A model generated the notes under the pieces. That model saw only the letters and a list, made by a program, of their open reading frames with translations. It was not told the DNA's origin and did no database searches. DNA of 64,000 bases, taken from positions 5,055-69,054 of the forward strand of contig CAVORB010000022.1 in NCBI GenBank assembly GCA_963698495.1, in the 5' to 3' direction. The DNA comes from CAVORB01 sp963698495. Lineage in GTDB: Bacteria > Pseudomonadota > Gammaproteobacteria > Chromatiales > Chromatiaceae. Position numbers and translations under genes: made by a program. Positions 20,245 through 31,253 of the stretch are shown here, piece after piece (positions within the stretch are counted from its first letter, which is position 1; each line of letters opens with the position of its first letter).

Positions 20245-21357
20245 ATGTCGATCGAAGAAAACCCCTTTCTTCGTCTAACCGCACCGGGGGTGCCGGGACT
20301 CCAGCCCTATGTCCCGGGCAAGCCGATCTCGGAGCTGGAGCGGGAGCTTGGGATCCGGGATTCGGTCAAGCTCGCCTCGAACGAGAATCCGCTGGGCGCT
20401 GGACCCAAGGCGCGCGAGGCGGCGCTGGCCGCGCTATCAGAGCTCGGCCGCTACCCGGACGGGGGCGGCTTTGCGCTGCGCAGGGCGCTGGGCGATCACC
20501 ACGGCGTGAGTCCGGCCCGCATCACCCTGGGCAACGGCTCCAATGATGTGCTGGACCTGGTCGCGCGGGCCTTCCTTCGGCCCGGCGTCGAGTCCGTGTT
20601 CTCCGAGCACGCCTTCGCCATCTACGCCATCTCTACCCAGGCGGCCGGGGCCACGCCGCGCATGGCAAGGGCGGCGGACTACGGGCACGATCTGGCGGCG
20701 ATGCGCAAGCTGGTCAACGAGCGCACGCGCGTCGTTTGGATCGCCAACCCGAACAATCCGACCGGCACCTGGCTGTCCGCCGCTGCCCTGCGGGAGTTTC
20801 TCGGTGCCCTGCCGGACACCTGCATCGCCGTGGTCGACGAGGCCTACATCGAGTACGTGCAGGAGCCAGACTATCCGGACGCCTCCCATTGGGTCGATCG
20901 GCTTCCGAACCTGGTCGTGACGCGCACCTTCTCCAAGGTCCACGGCCTGGCGGCCCTGCGGGTGGGCTATGGGGTCAGCGATGCACGGGTCGCCGAGATC
21001 CTCAACCGGTTGCGCCAGCCGTTCAACGTAAACGCTCCCGCGCAGGCAGCGGCGCTTGCCGCGCTGGGCGACGACGAGCACATACGAGCCTCGGTCCAGC
21101 TCAACACGGCCGGGATGCGGCAGCTTGTTGCCGGCTGCGAGCGCTTGGGCCTGGACTTCATACCCTCGGTGGGGAATTTCCTCGCCATCGACGTCGGGCG
21201 CGGGGCTGCCGCGGTGAACGATGCCTTGCTGCGGGAGGGGGTCATCGTTCGCCCCGTGGCCAACTACGGCCTGGCGAATCACCTGCGGGTGAGCGTCGGC
21301 CTGGAGACGGAGAACGCCCGCTTCCTGGCCGCCCTCGAGCGGGTGCTGGCGCGGTGA
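20245..21357 (+). CDS. hisC: histidinol-phosphate / aromatic aminotransferase
   Basis: A 370-residue class II fold-type I aminotransferase. It has the KLASNENPLG substrate segment, NPNNPTGT, the aspartate region VVDEAYIEY, the PLP lysine in RTFSKVHGLAALRVGYG and the phosphate-binding arginine near the C-terminus (LRVSVG). Members at this locus (HisC2 in Pseudomonas) serve histidine synthesis and also transaminate aromatic keto acids, which fits its place between pheA and tyrA. It starts directly after the pheA stop and its own stop overlaps the tyrA GTG by 2 nt. Confidence 0.93.
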   Translation: MSIEENPFLRLTAPGVPGLQPYVPGKPISELERELGIRDSVKLASNENPLGAGPKAREAALAALSELGRYPDGGGFALRRALGDHHGVSPARITLGNGSNDVLDLVARAFLRPGVESVFSEHAFAIYAISTQAAGATPRMARAADYGHDLAAMRKLVNERTRVVWIANPNNPTGTWLSAAALREFLGALPDTCIAVVDEAYIEYVQEPDYPDASHWVDRLPNLVVTRTFSKVHGLAALRVGYGVSDARVAEILNRLRQPFNVNAPAQAAALAALGDDEHIRASVQLNTAGMRQLVAGCERLGLDFIPSVGNFLAIDVGRGAAAVNDALLREGVIVRPVANYGLANHLRVSVGLETENARFLAALERVLAR

Positions 21358-22248
21358 TCGCGCGCCTCGCGGTCATCGGCGTCGGGCTGATCGGCGGCTC
21401 CCTGGCCCGTGCCCTGCGCGTCGCGGGCGAGGTCGGGGAGGTGGTCGGTTGCGGCCGCTCGGCGGCCAACCTGGAGAAGGCGGTCGAGCTCGGTGTCGTA
21501 GACCGCTTCAGTCACGATCCGGCGGAGGCGGTTGCCGGAGCGGACATGGTGTTCATCGCCGTCCCCCTTGGCGCCATGCGGGGCGTCTTCGCCGCGATTC
21601 GGGGCCATCTCGGCGACGATGCGGTGCATGACCGACGGCGGCAGCGTGAAGGCAAGCGTCGTCGCGGACGCAAAGGCCGTCTTCGGGCAGATACCGCCGG
21701 GGCTGGTTCCCGGCCACCCCATTGCCGGCACCGAACGCAGCGGGGTCGAGGCCTCGTTTCCGGAGCTCTACCGTGATCGGCGCGTGATCCTGACGCCGTT
21801 GGCGGAGACCGATCCCGTGGCGCTGGATCGGGTCACGCGCATGTGGCGGGCCTGCGGCGCCGATGTCGCCTGCATGAACGTCGCCCACCACGACGAGGTG
21901 CTCGCCGCGACCAGCCATCTCCCCCATATGCTCGCCTTCGGCCTGGTGGACGCTCTGGCGCGCATGCGCGAGAACGACGAGATCTTCCGCTACGCGGCGG
22001 GCGGGTTCCGCGATTTCACCCGCATCGCCTCCAGCAACCCGGTCATGTGGCGGGACATCTGCATCGCCAACCGCGAGGCCCTGGGCGCCGTGATGGCGCG
22101 CTTCGGCGCCGAGATGGCGGAGCTCGCGGAGACCATTCGACGCGCGGACGGCGATCACCTGCTCGCGGTCTTCGAGCGTGCCAAGACCGCCCGCGACCGC
22201 TACGTGGACGGGACGGCGGGCACGCACGCCGGAACGGACCTGGAGTGA
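21354..22248 (+). pseudogene. tyrA: prephenate dehydrogenase, interrupted by a +1 frameshift
   Basis: The N-terminal part starts at GTG 21354 (IARLAVIGVGLIGGSLARAL, a Rossmann NAD site) and runs in frame to GDDAV. From about 21628 the homology continues in the next frame as MTDGGSVKASVV, GHPIAGTERSGVEA and the helical dimerisation domain. The whole stretch is 895 nt, i.e. 298 codons plus one base. One extra C at about 21627 (GTG-C-ATG) explains it; with that base removed the protein is 297 residues, the normal TyrA length. The enzyme makes 4-hydroxyphenylpyruvate for tyrosine. Loss would be expected to cause tyrosine auxotrophy unless another route exists, so an assembly error is a real alternative. 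The expected partner aroA is not downstream. Confidence 0.85.
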
Positions 22249-22443
22249 GGGCGCGGGCACTCCGCCCTGCGCCGCCGAACAACGCCGTCGCAAGTCCCTA
22301 TGCAGGTCGGGTCCTGTGGGCAGGGTAACAGGCCCGCGCCGGGGCGCGTCTTGCGGATCTTCCCCGACCGCGCGATTTCGCGTGCGGCGGTCTAAGCTTC
22401 CAAGGAAACACAGGCGTCAGCGAGACATCAGAGGCGGATCTTC

Positions 22444-24204
22444 ATGGTGCCAGAGCAAGACATTCGATCCCCGAATCCCTGCTGGGCGATGACCGAGCAC
22501 CTGGATGTCGCGATCTACGTGGCCGACCTCTACTCGGACGAGGTGGTGTTTCTCAACAAGTACGCCCAGGAGCGGTGGGGCCCTGACTTCAGGGACAAGC
22601 GCTGCTCTGAGTATCTCCGATCCGGTACCCGCGACACCTGCCCCTTCTGCAACCGCGGCCTGCTGGTGAATGCCGACGGCAAGCCGCGTGGCCTTTACCG
22701 GTGGGAATACCAGGACCCGGAAACCGGCGACTGGTTCGATTGCCGCGACGAGGCGGTGATCTGGCCGGACGGGCGCGCGCTGCACGTCGAGATCGCCGTC
22801 AACATCACGGCTCGCAAGCGGGCCGACGACAGCCTGAGGGCGAGCGAGCGCTTCAACAAGGGCATCATCCAGAGCAGCTGCGACTGTATCAAGGTGCTGG
22901 ATCTCGACGGACGTCTTCGGTACATGAACGAGGCCGGACAACGGCTGCTGAACATCGAGGACATCGGGCCTTACCTCGGCAGTGCTTACGACGACTTTTG
23001 GGGAGAAGGGGACAGCGACACCAGGCGAAGCGCGATCCGCGCCGCGCTCGACGGGCGCGAGGGCAGATTTACCGGGCTGGCCCGCACGGCCGATGGCAAC
23101 CCCAAGTGGTGGGATGTCGTGGTCACGCCGATCTTCGGACAAGACCACAGGGTAGAGCAGCTGCTGGTGGTTTCGCGGGACATCACCCAACGCAAGCAGG
23201 CCGAGGATGCGCTGGAGGAGAGTGAGCGCCGCCTGCGCCAGGCCCAGGCGTATGCCAACCTGGGCTACTGGACGCTCGAGTCGGACCTGTCGTCCATGAC
23301 CTGGTCGGATGAGATCTATCGCATCCTGGGGCTGGAACCGTCCGTCCGACCCTGCGTCGCCAGTGCGAAGACGGTGATTCACCCGGACGACGCGGATGCG
23401 TTGGGCTCCTCTCTCGCGACCTCCTTGCGTGAGGGTCGCGAGCACGGCTTCGAGTACCGCGTCCTGCGGCCCGATGGCGAGTTGCGATGGATCTCCTGCA
23501 AGGGCTCGGCGGTGTTCGATGGGGATGGAAATGCGGTTCGACTTGCCGGAATCCTGCAGGACATCACCGAGCGCAAGCTCTCGGAGGAGCGCATCCGGCA
23601 GTCGCTGAAGGAAAAGGAGGTGCTGCTGCGCGAGATCCATCACCGGGTCAAGAACAATCTCCAGGTCGTCGCCAGCCTGCTGTCCCTGCAGGCGATGCAC
23701 GCGCCGGACCCTGAGACGGTGGCGGCCCTCGGCGAGAGCGGGCGGCGCATCCAGTTGATGGCGCAGATCCACGACCGGCTGTACCGGGGCTCGGATCTGG
23801 CGAATGTCCCGTTCGATAGCTTCATCCGGTCTCTGGTCGAGGACATGATCGCCTCCTATGGCCTGGATTCCAGCCGATTGCGGCTCGTCACCGATCTGCA
23901 ACCCGTCCGGCTGCATATCGATCAGGCGATCGCCTGCAGTCAGATCGTCAGCGAGCTGGTATCCAACTGCCTCAAGCATGCGTTCCCGCAGGGGCGGAAC
24001 GGCACCGTCGGCTTGCGTGTCTTCGAGCAGGACGGCCGAACCAGTCTCTGGGTGGAAGACGATGGAGTGGGGATGCCCGAAGGGCTCGACTGGCGCCACG
24101 CGACGTCCTTGGGCCTGCAGCTCGTCGATGCATTGGTTCAGCAGCTCGCGGGTGAGGTTGCCCTGGAGTCGGGAAGCGGGACCCGGTTCCGGGTTTCCTT
24201 CTGA
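22444..24204 (+). CDS. PAS-domain sensor histidine kinase (HisKA_2 type)
   Basis: A 586-residue soluble kinase with no membrane segment. Three PAS/PAC units are followed by a HisKA_2 dimerisation domain with the motif EIHHRVKNNLQVV near residue 396-408 (phospho-accepting His) and an HATPase domain (NCLKHAFPQG as N box, DDGVGMPEG as G1 box). The first PAS unit holds a C-P-F-C pair (TCPFCNRG) that might bind a metal or sense redox; this is speculation. It lies 12 nt before a single-domain receiver gene, with which it forms a two-component pair. Confidence 0.9.
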   Translation: MVPEQDIRSPNPCWAMTEHLDVAIYVADLYSDEVVFLNKYAQERWGPDFRDKRCSEYLRSGTRDTCPFCNRGLLVNADGKPRGLYRWEYQDPETGDWFDCRDEAVIWPDGRALHVEIAVNITARKRADDSLRASERFNKGIIQSSCDCIKVLDLDGRLRYMNEAGQRLLNIEDIGPYLGSAYDDFWGEGDSDTRRSAIRAALDGREGRFTGLARTADGNPKWWDVVVTPIFGQDHRVEQLLVVSRDITQRKQAEDALEESERRLRQAQAYANLGYWTLESDLSSMTWSDEIYRILGLEPSVRPCVASAKTVIHPDDADALGSSLATSLREGREHGFEYRVLRPDGELRWISCKGSAVFDGDGNAVRLAGILQDITERKLSEERIRQSLKEKEVLLREIHHRVKNNLQVVASLLSLQAMHAPDPETVAALGESGRRIQLMAQIHDRLYRGSDLANVPFDSFIRSLVEDMIASYGLDSSRLRLVTDLQPVRLHIDQAIACSQIVSELVSNCLKHAFPQGRNGTVGLRVFEQDGRTSLWVEDDGVGMPEGLDWRHATSLGLQLVDALVQQLAGEVALESGSGTRFRVSF

Positions 24205-24216
24205 CGGGAAGGAGCG

Positions 24217-24591
24217 ATGAGCCGATCGGTGCTCGTGGTCGAGGACGAGATGGTTTCCAGCCTGTTCCTCACGCGTTGCGTCCAGAGGATGGGACATCGG
24301 GTGGTCGGCACCGCGAGCACCGGGAACGAGGCGACGGCGAAGGCGGACGCGCTGCGGCCGGACCTCGTCATCATGGACGTGGGGCTGAAGGGCGAGATGA
24401 ACGGGGTGCAGGCGGCGGAGATCATCTCCCGGCAGTATTGCATCCCCACGCTCTTCGTCTCGGCGTACACGCGCGAGGAGATCCGCCGCCACGGCGAACT
24501 GCCCGAAGAGTTCGATTACCTCCCCAAGCCGGTCGACGGCGAGCAGCTGGAGCGGAAGCTGCGGGACATCTTCGCGCGCGCGGACTCGTAG
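24217..24591 (+). CDS. single-domain response regulator
   Basis: A 124-residue stand-alone receiver domain. It shows the acidic pair in VVEDE, the phospho-accepting aspartate in LVIMDVGLKG (near residue 52), the switch serine in FVSAYT and the conserved lysine in YLPKPV. There is no output domain, so it acts by protein-protein contact or as a phosphate relay. The ATG follows GGGAAGGAGCG. It is the partner of the PAS kinase immediately upstream and converges on pgm with 23 nt between the stops. Confidence 0.92.
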   Translation: MSRSVLVVEDEMVSSLFLTRCVQRMGHRVVGTASTGNEATAKADALRPDLVIMDVGLKGEMNGVQAAEIISRQYCIPTLFVSAYTREEIRRHGELPEEFDYLPKPVDGEQLERKLRDIFARADS

Positions 24592-24614
24592 CCCGCGCCT
24601 CCGCTGTCGTTGGC

Positions 24615-26249
24615 TCAGGTCACGACGTCGGGCTCGGCCCTTCCGGTCCGCGCCTCGATCTGCGCGAGCTCGCGGGCGATGAGGACCAGGGGCCGCATCG
24701 CCTCCTGCGTCTCGCGGTCATGGCGGGCGGGGTCGGGCTCGTAGGACTCGAGGTACACCCGCAGCGTGGCGCCCTGGGTGCCGGTGCCCGAGAGGCGGAA
24801 GACGATGCGCGATCCGTCCTCGAAGCCGATGCGGATGCCCTGCTTCTCCGAGCGGCTGGCGTCCACGGGATCCGTGTAGGCGAAGTCGTCGGCGTACTTG
24901 ACCTTGAGCGCGCCGAGGGTCCTCCCCGGCAGGTCCGGGAGCTGACCGCGCAGGTGATCCATGAGACCTTCGGCGGCGTCCGCGTCCACCCCCTCGTAGT
25001 CGTGGCGGGTGTAGAAGTTGCGGCCGAAGCGGCGCCAGTGCTCCCGCACCACGTCGGCCACGGACTGCTTGCGCGCCGCCAGCAGGTTCAGCCAGAAGAG
25101 CACCGCCCACAGGCCGTCCTTCTCGCGCACGTGGTCGGAGCCGGTGCCGAAGCTCTCCTCGCCGCATAGGGTGATGCGGCCGGCGTCGAGCAGATTGCCG
25201 AAAAACTTCCAGCCCGTCGGTGTCTCGTAGCATTCGATGCCCAGCTGCTCGGCCACCCGATCGGCGGCCTGGCTGGTGGGCATCGAACGGGCGACGCCGA
25301 CAATGCCGTCCCGGTAGCCGGGAGCATGATGGGCATTGGCCGCCAGCACCGCCAGGCTGTCGCTGGGGGTGACGAAGAAGTTCTTGCCCAGAATCATGTT
25401 GCGATCGCCGTCCCCGTCGGAGGCGGCGGCGAAGTCGAGCCCGTCCGTGCCCTGGGTCATGGCCACCAGCTCCTTGGCGTGGGCGAGGTTGGGGTCCGGA
25501 TGACCGCCGCCGAAGTCCTCCTGCGGCACGCCGTTCATCACCGTGCCCGGCTCGGCGCCGATGCGGTTCTCCAGGATCTCCACCGCGTACGGGCCTGTCA
25601 CCGCGTGCATGGCGTCGAAACGCATGCGGAAGAGGCCCGAGTTGAAGAGCTGATGGATGGCGTTGAAGTCGAACAGGGACTGCATCAGGTCCGCGTAGTC
25701 GCCGACCGGGTCGATGACCTCCACCGTCATGGGTCCAACCCGAGCAGTGCCGAGGCGGTCGAGATCGAGGTCGGGCGCGTCCAGGGTGCGGTACTTCTCG
25801 ATCACCTGGGTTCGTCCGAAGATGGCCTCCGTCACGGCCTCTGGGGCAGGGCCCCCGGAGGGCACGTTGAACTTGATGCCGAAGTCCTCGTCGGGTCCGC
25901 CGGGGTTGTGGCTGGCCGACAGGATGATGCCACCCTGGGTCTTGTACTTGCGGATCACGCAGGACGCGGCCGGGGTGGACAGGATGCCGCCTTGCCCCAC
26001 GAGCACCTTGGAGACGCCGTTGGCTGCGGCCATGCGCAGGATGGTCTGGATTGCGGTGCGGTTGTAGTAGCGGCCGTCGCCGCCCACCACCAGGGTGCCC
26101 CGGTTCAGATCCTTCTGGGTATCGAAGATGGCCTGCACGAAATTTTCGAGGTAGTGCGGCTGCGCGAACACCTTGACCTTCTTGCGCAGTCCGGAGGTGC
26201 CGGGGCGCTGGCCCTCGAACGGGCGGGTGGCGACGAGTTTCGCTTCCAT
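24615..26249 (-). CDS. pgm: alpha-D-glucose phosphate-specific phosphoglucomutase
   Basis: A phosphohexomutase interconverting glucose-1-phosphate and glucose-6-phosphate, supplying sugar nucleotides for glycogen and polysaccharide. The phosphoserine loop reads ILSASHNPGG, the metal-binding loop has the D-G-D-G-D-R pattern (SDGDGDRNMI), and the sugar-binding loop CGEESFGTGSDH is present. I prefer the ATG at 26249 (MEAKLVATRPF), which has an AAGGG box upstream and gives 544 residues, the usual length; an in-frame ATG at 26279 lacks a ribosome-binding site. It is divergent from htpG. Confidence 0.95.
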   Translation of the reverse strand: MEAKLVATRPFEGQRPGTSGLRKKVKVFAQPHYLENFVQAIFDTQKDLNRGTLVVGGDGRYYNRTAIQTILRMAAANGVSKVLVGQGGILSTPAASCVIRKYKTQGGIILSASHNPGGPDEDFGIKFNVPSGGPAPEAVTEAIFGRTQVIEKYRTLDAPDLDLDRLGTARVGPMTVEVIDPVGDYADLMQSLFDFNAIHQLFNSGLFRMRFDAMHAVTGPYAVEILENRIGAEPGTVMNGVPQEDFGGGHPDPNLAHAKELVAMTQGTDGLDFAAASDGDGDRNMILGKNFFVTPSDSLAVLAANAHHAPGYRDGIVGVARSMPTSQAADRVAEQLGIECYETPTGWKFFGNLLDAGRITLCGEESFGTGSDHVREKDGLWAVLFWLNLLAARKQSVADVVREHWRRFGRNFYTRHDYEGVDADAAEGLMDHLRGQLPDLPGRTLGALKVKYADDFAYTDPVDASRSEKQGIRIGFEDGSRIVFRLSGTGTQGATLRVYLESYEPDPARHDRETQEAMRPLVLIARELAQIEARTGRAEPDVVT

Positions 26250-26384
26250 GTTCGAAAAACCCTTGATATTGGATGACATTGACTACATTGATCAACGCGC
26301 CAAAGGCGTGCCGGTGCGCGCATTGTAGCGCCGCGGGCATTTTGGTTCATCACGAAACACTGAAATAGAGGGCAGAGCAGAGAC

Positions 26385-28310
<1,926 letters not shown>

Positions 28311-28702
28311 AGAAGGGGATTGCCGGACCCCAGCGCAAGGACGCGCAACGGGCAGCAGGTATCCGCGATCGTCCCGCCCCGTTCGGGCTTCGAACGGATA
28401 AACCGGCTGTATTGCCTCATGGATTCTACGGAATAGCCTGTCGTCGCCGCCTGTGGCAGACTGCCAGCCCGTCAGGAGACAGATCTGCCGACGACGTGAG
28501 CCTTGCGCCGTCTGCAGACCGGCAACACGCGTGCCCGGAGCCCCGGCCCTCGATCACGATCCTAGCGAGGTGGGTTCCTGAGAGAAGCTGATCATCGTCC
28601 ATCCTGGCCGGGAACAGTACGTCCATGTGCCGCGGAAAGCGCTGAGTTGCTCGGCGTTTCCCCGGGGCCAGCGATCCATTCGATTTCGAGGAGCGATACA
28701 AG
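28311..28702. other. intergenic region htpG-adk (392 nt), no gene seen
   Basis: No frame here has protein-like composition; the open frames are antisense to adk or short. No terminator hairpin with a T tract follows htpG. The only recognisable signal is the CGAGGAG ribosome-binding site for adk at the right end. The adk promoter probably lies inside, but no hexamer pair is convincing. Confidence 0.6.
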
Positions 28703-29359
28703 ATGCGCATCATTCTGCTTGGCGGTCCAGGTGCAGGTAAGGGCACGCAGGCCGGCTTCATCAAGGAAAAATTCGGCATTCCCCAGATCTCCACGGGCGA
28801 TATGCTGCGGGCCCACGTCAAGGCCGGGAGCGAGCTGGGCAAGGCGGCCAAGAAGATCATGGACGAGGGCGGACTGGTCTCGGACGACATCATCCTGGGC
28901 ATGGTCAAGGAGCGCATCAAGGAGGACGACTGCAAGAACGGCTTCCTGTTCGACGGCTTCCCGCGGACCCTGGCGCAGGCGGATGCCCTGAAAGACGCGC
29001 GGATATTCGTCGACGCCGTGGTGGAGATCGACGTGCCGGACGAGGAGATCATCAAGCGCATGTCCGGCCGCCGGGCGCACTTGGCCTCCGGGCGCACCTA
29101 TCACGTCATCTACAACCCGCCAAAGGAGGAGGGCAAGGACGACGTCACCGGTGAGCCGCTGATCCAGCGCGACGACGACAAGGAGGAGACCGTCAAGGCG
29201 CGGCTCAAGGTCTACCACGACCAAACGGAGCCCCTGATCGCCTATTATTCGAAATGGGCCGAGGAAGGTGGCGAGGGAGCGCCCAGGTACGTGAAGGTCC
29301 ACGGCATCGGGGGCGTGACCGAGATCCGGGACCAGATCTTCGCCGGTCTCGGGGCCTGA
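28703..29359 (+). CDS. adk: adenylate kinase
   Basis: A 218-residue ATP:AMP phosphotransferase. The P-loop is GGPGAGKGTQ at residues 7-16, followed by STGDMLRAH (AMP site), DGFPRTLAQADAL (the family signature) and a long-type LID without zinc cysteines (GRRAHLASGRTYH). The C-terminus resembles gammaproteobacterial Adk. CGAGGAG precedes the ATG. A hairpin terminator lies 27 nt past the stop, so the gene seems to be its own unit. Confidence 0.98.
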   Translation: MRIILLGGPGAGKGTQAGFIKEKFGIPQISTGDMLRAHVKAGSELGKAAKKIMDEGGLVSDDIILGMVKERIKEDDCKNGFLFDGFPRTLAQADALKDARIFVDAVVEIDVPDEEIIKRMSGRRAHLASGRTYHVIYNPPKEEGKDDVTGEPLIQRDDDKEETVKARLKVYHDQTEPLIAYYSKWAEEGGEGAPRYVKVHGIGGVTEIRDQIFAGLGA

Positions 29360-29385
29360 TCTTCACCGCCGCTCCGAATACGAGA

Positions 29386-29408
29386 AACCGGGCGCTGCCC
29401 GGTTCTTT
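29386..29408 (+). terminator. intrinsic terminator after adk
   Basis: A perfect 8-bp stem AACCGGGC / GCCCGGTT closes a GCT loop and is followed by CTTTC. It begins 27 nt past the adk stop. The T tract is short, so the strength is uncertain. Confidence 0.7.
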
Positions 29409-29527
29409 CGGTACTGCGCCAGCGGACTTTCGCTCCTCGCCCTTCCATTCGAACGCGGCGGGGACCTGCGGGACGCGAGGATTATCTGCTAGTATTCAGC
29501 GCCAGGTCTGGAAAGAAGGTAAATCCA

Positions 29528-29899
29528 ATGGCTGTCGTCGAACTCAGTAAAGACAACTTCGAGCAGACGATCCACGACAACGATTTCGTGATCGTCGATT
29601 TCTGGGCCCCCTGGTGTGGACCCTGCCGCTCCTTCGCGCCGATCTACGACAAGGTCTCGGCCGATCACGACGATGTGGTGTTCGCCAAGGTCAACACCGA
29701 GAACGAGCAGGAAATCGCCGCCCACTTTCAGATCCGCTCCATCCCCACCCTGATGATCTTCCGCGAGCAGGTCATCATCTTCGCCCAGCCGGGCGCCCTG
29801 CCGGAAGGCTCCTTCCGCCAGCTGCTGGAGAAGGCCCGGGAGCTCGACATGGCCGAAGTGCGGCGTCAGGTGGAGGCTCAGCAGAAGAGCCATGCCTGA
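29528..29899 (+). CDS. thioredoxin family protein
   Basis: A 123-residue cytosolic thioredoxin. The active site is FWAPWCGPCRSF with the classical C-G-P-C, and the cis-proline lies in IPTLMIF. It has an additional helical C-terminal tail of about 15 residues rich in Q/E/R compared with TrxA (108). Variants with this tail and the N-terminal VELSKDNFEQTI are a separate, TrxA-like group; whether it serves ribonucleotide reductase or sulfur metabolism cannot be told. An AAGG box stands before the ATG. It has no close operon partner. Confidence 0.92.
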   Translation: MAVVELSKDNFEQTIHDNDFVIVDFWAPWCGPCRSFAPIYDKVSADHDDVVFAKVNTENEQEIAAHFQIRSIPTLMIFREQVIIFAQPGALPEGSFRQLLEKARELDMAEVRRQVEAQQKSHA

Positions 29900-29994
29900 G
29901 GGATCGTGCCGGTGAGCGACCGTCGGCGTCTCTCGTCTCCTGCTTGCCGCGAAGGATCACGCGCCATCCCCGGGCAGTCGTCCGCTTAACCCCC

Positions 29995-30510
29995 ATGCAG
30001 GCACCCCGTTATCCGTGGGCGATGCAGTGTGTCACTTGCGGGCGTCCCACGGTGGGCGACCTGATGGCGCTGTGCGAGGAGAATTATCTCGCGTTACGGC
30101 GACTCGTTCCCGACCTGAAGCACCTGCGGGGCGAATTCGTCTCGCGCCGGGCGGGTGGGCTCGAGCTTCATCTGGAAATCATCGAGCAATCGCCCTTCAC
30201 CAGCCTGTTGCGACTGACCTATTTCTTTCCTCACGGCGACGCGGGGGTGCATCGTATCCCCGAGGCTGATCCCGACGCATTGCTGCGTGCGTATCACGAT
30301 GCCGCCCAGGTCGAGGTCGTGAATCTGCGTCAAACTGCCTTGCCGATCCATGGCCACTATCGCTATCCGGCCCTGGAGGCAAAGTGGAAGGCGAATCTGT
30401 TTCTCTCCAAATGGCTGGGTTACTGCTTGGGGCAGGGGCACAGCTTCGTGGTAGGCCGGGCGGCGGCCACCGAACCCGGTCGGGGGCAGCTCCTGTCGCG
30501 CTGCCTGTGA
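29995..30510 (+). CDS. DUF1249 family protein (YqiB-like)
   Basis: About 171 residues from the ATG at 29995; an alternative ATG at 30022 gives 162, and neither has a good ribosome-binding site. The core matches E. coli YqiB: L-C-E-x-N-Y-x-x-L-R-R-L near the start, the central Y-H-D-A-x-x-x-E-V motif and the end K-W-x-x-N-x-F-L-x-K-W-L-x-Y-C-L. The function of DUF1249 is unknown; in E. coli the gene lies with cpdA and nudF. It adds an N-terminal CVTCGRPTVG segment with a C-x-x-C pair not found in YqiB. Confidence 0.82.
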   Translation: MQAPRYPWAMQCVTCGRPTVGDLMALCEENYLALRRLVPDLKHLRGEFVSRRAGGLELHLEIIEQSPFTSLLRLTYFFPHGDAGVHRIPEADPDALLRAYHDAAQVEVVNLRQTALPIHGHYRYPALEAKWKANLFLSKWLGYCLGQGHSFVVGRAAATEPGRGQLLSRCL

Positions 30511-30650
30511 GGTCGCGGCGACCGCGCCAGCGCCCTTCCGCCCTCCTTGACCCGACTTGTCGCGACAACCGGGAACTTGTCGCGGATTTCCGGGACCAAT
30601 CGCACGGAAGACGCTGGGCTAGGGAGTTCGCCGGTAAAAAGTGCGGGAAA

Positions 30651-30684
30651 ATACTTGACTATTTTTCTGCACTATCGCTATCCT
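30651..30684 (+). promoter_or_regulatory. iscR promoter with type 1 IscR operator
   Basis: The -35 hexamer TTGACT (30655-30660) and a -10-like TATCCT (30679-30684) are 18 nt apart. The 25 nt at 30651-30675 agree with the type 1 IscR consensus ATASYYGACTRWWWYAGTCRRSTAT at 21 positions by my count, with a perfect left half. The site covers the -35, which fits [2Fe-2S]-IscR repressing its own gene. The consensus is quoted from memory of E. coli work. Confidence 0.75.
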
Positions 30685-30736
30685 TATAACCCGACTGCTT
30701 CCATCGGTTTTTATCCGAAGCGAAGGTAGAACCACA

Positions 30737-31201
30737 ATGAGACTCTCCACGAAAGGTCGCTACGCCGTCACCGCCATGCTTGACCTTGCGCTTCAGTCGG
30801 GCAAGGGCCCGGTGACGTTGGCGGACATCTCGGTCAATCAGGGCATCTCCCTCTCGTACCTCGAACAGCTGTTCGCCGCGCTGCGCGGGAAGCAGCTGGT
30901 GCGGGGGGTGCGAGGTCCAGGGGGTGGCTATTATCTGGGCAAGGCACCGAACGAGATATCGATCGCCGACATCATTTGTGCCGTCGACGAATGGGTGGAG
31001 TTCACCCGCTGCGGTGGTCGGGAGAATTGCCGTGACGGAAAGCGCTGCTTGACCCATACCCTATGGGACGAGCTCAGCGACGAGATCTTCAAGTTCCTGA
31101 GCGACATCTCGCTGTCCGATCTCGTGGAGCGAGGCCGGAGAGAAGGCCGCAACGTCGACACCGCCGGATTGAGCTCCGATCGAAAGCGACGCGCCGCGTA
31201 G
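30737..31201 (+). CDS. iscR: Rrf2-family iron-sulfur regulator IscR
   Basis: A 154-residue winged-helix regulator. The N-terminal part MRLSTKGRYAVTAMLDLA and the wing are typical Rrf2. The cluster ligands are at the E. coli positions: Cys92, Cys98, Cys104 and His107. With a [2Fe-2S] cluster bound it should repress type 1 sites, and one lies on its own promoter. Unusually it is not followed by iscS, iscU or other Isc genes: the next gene is on the opposite strand. The ATG is preceded by AAGGTAG. Confidence 0.93.
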   Translation: MRLSTKGRYAVTAMLDLALQSGKGPVTLADISVNQGISLSYLEQLFAALRGKQLVRGVRGPGGGYYLGKAPNEISIADIICAVDEWVEFTRCGGRENCRDGKRCLTHTLWDELSDEIFKFLSDISLSDLVERGRREGRNVDTAGLSSDRKRRAA

Positions 31202-31209
31202 TAATCTGC

Positions 31210-31247
31210 CCGCGGGACCGGACCGGAGGCTCCGATCCTTCCCGCGG
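31210..31247. terminator. hairpin between convergent iscR and kinase genes
   Basis: Arms CCGCGGGA (31210-31217) and TCCCGCGG (31240-31247) form an 8-bp stem with a smaller inner stem. It sits between two converging stop codons and may act in both directions. There is no T tract, so it is only a candidate. Confidence 0.35.
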
Positions 31248-31253
31248 CGCGCA

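Noticed and set aside
22417..24492. Leftward open frame of 691 codons
   Set aside because: Antisense to the PAS kinase and receiver genes, which have complete motifs.
26250..26384. Heat-shock promoter for htpG
   Set aside because: No CTTGAAA / CCCCAT-type pair with correct spacing was found; the only promoter-like element (TACAAT on the minus strand at 26322-26327) lacks a -35.
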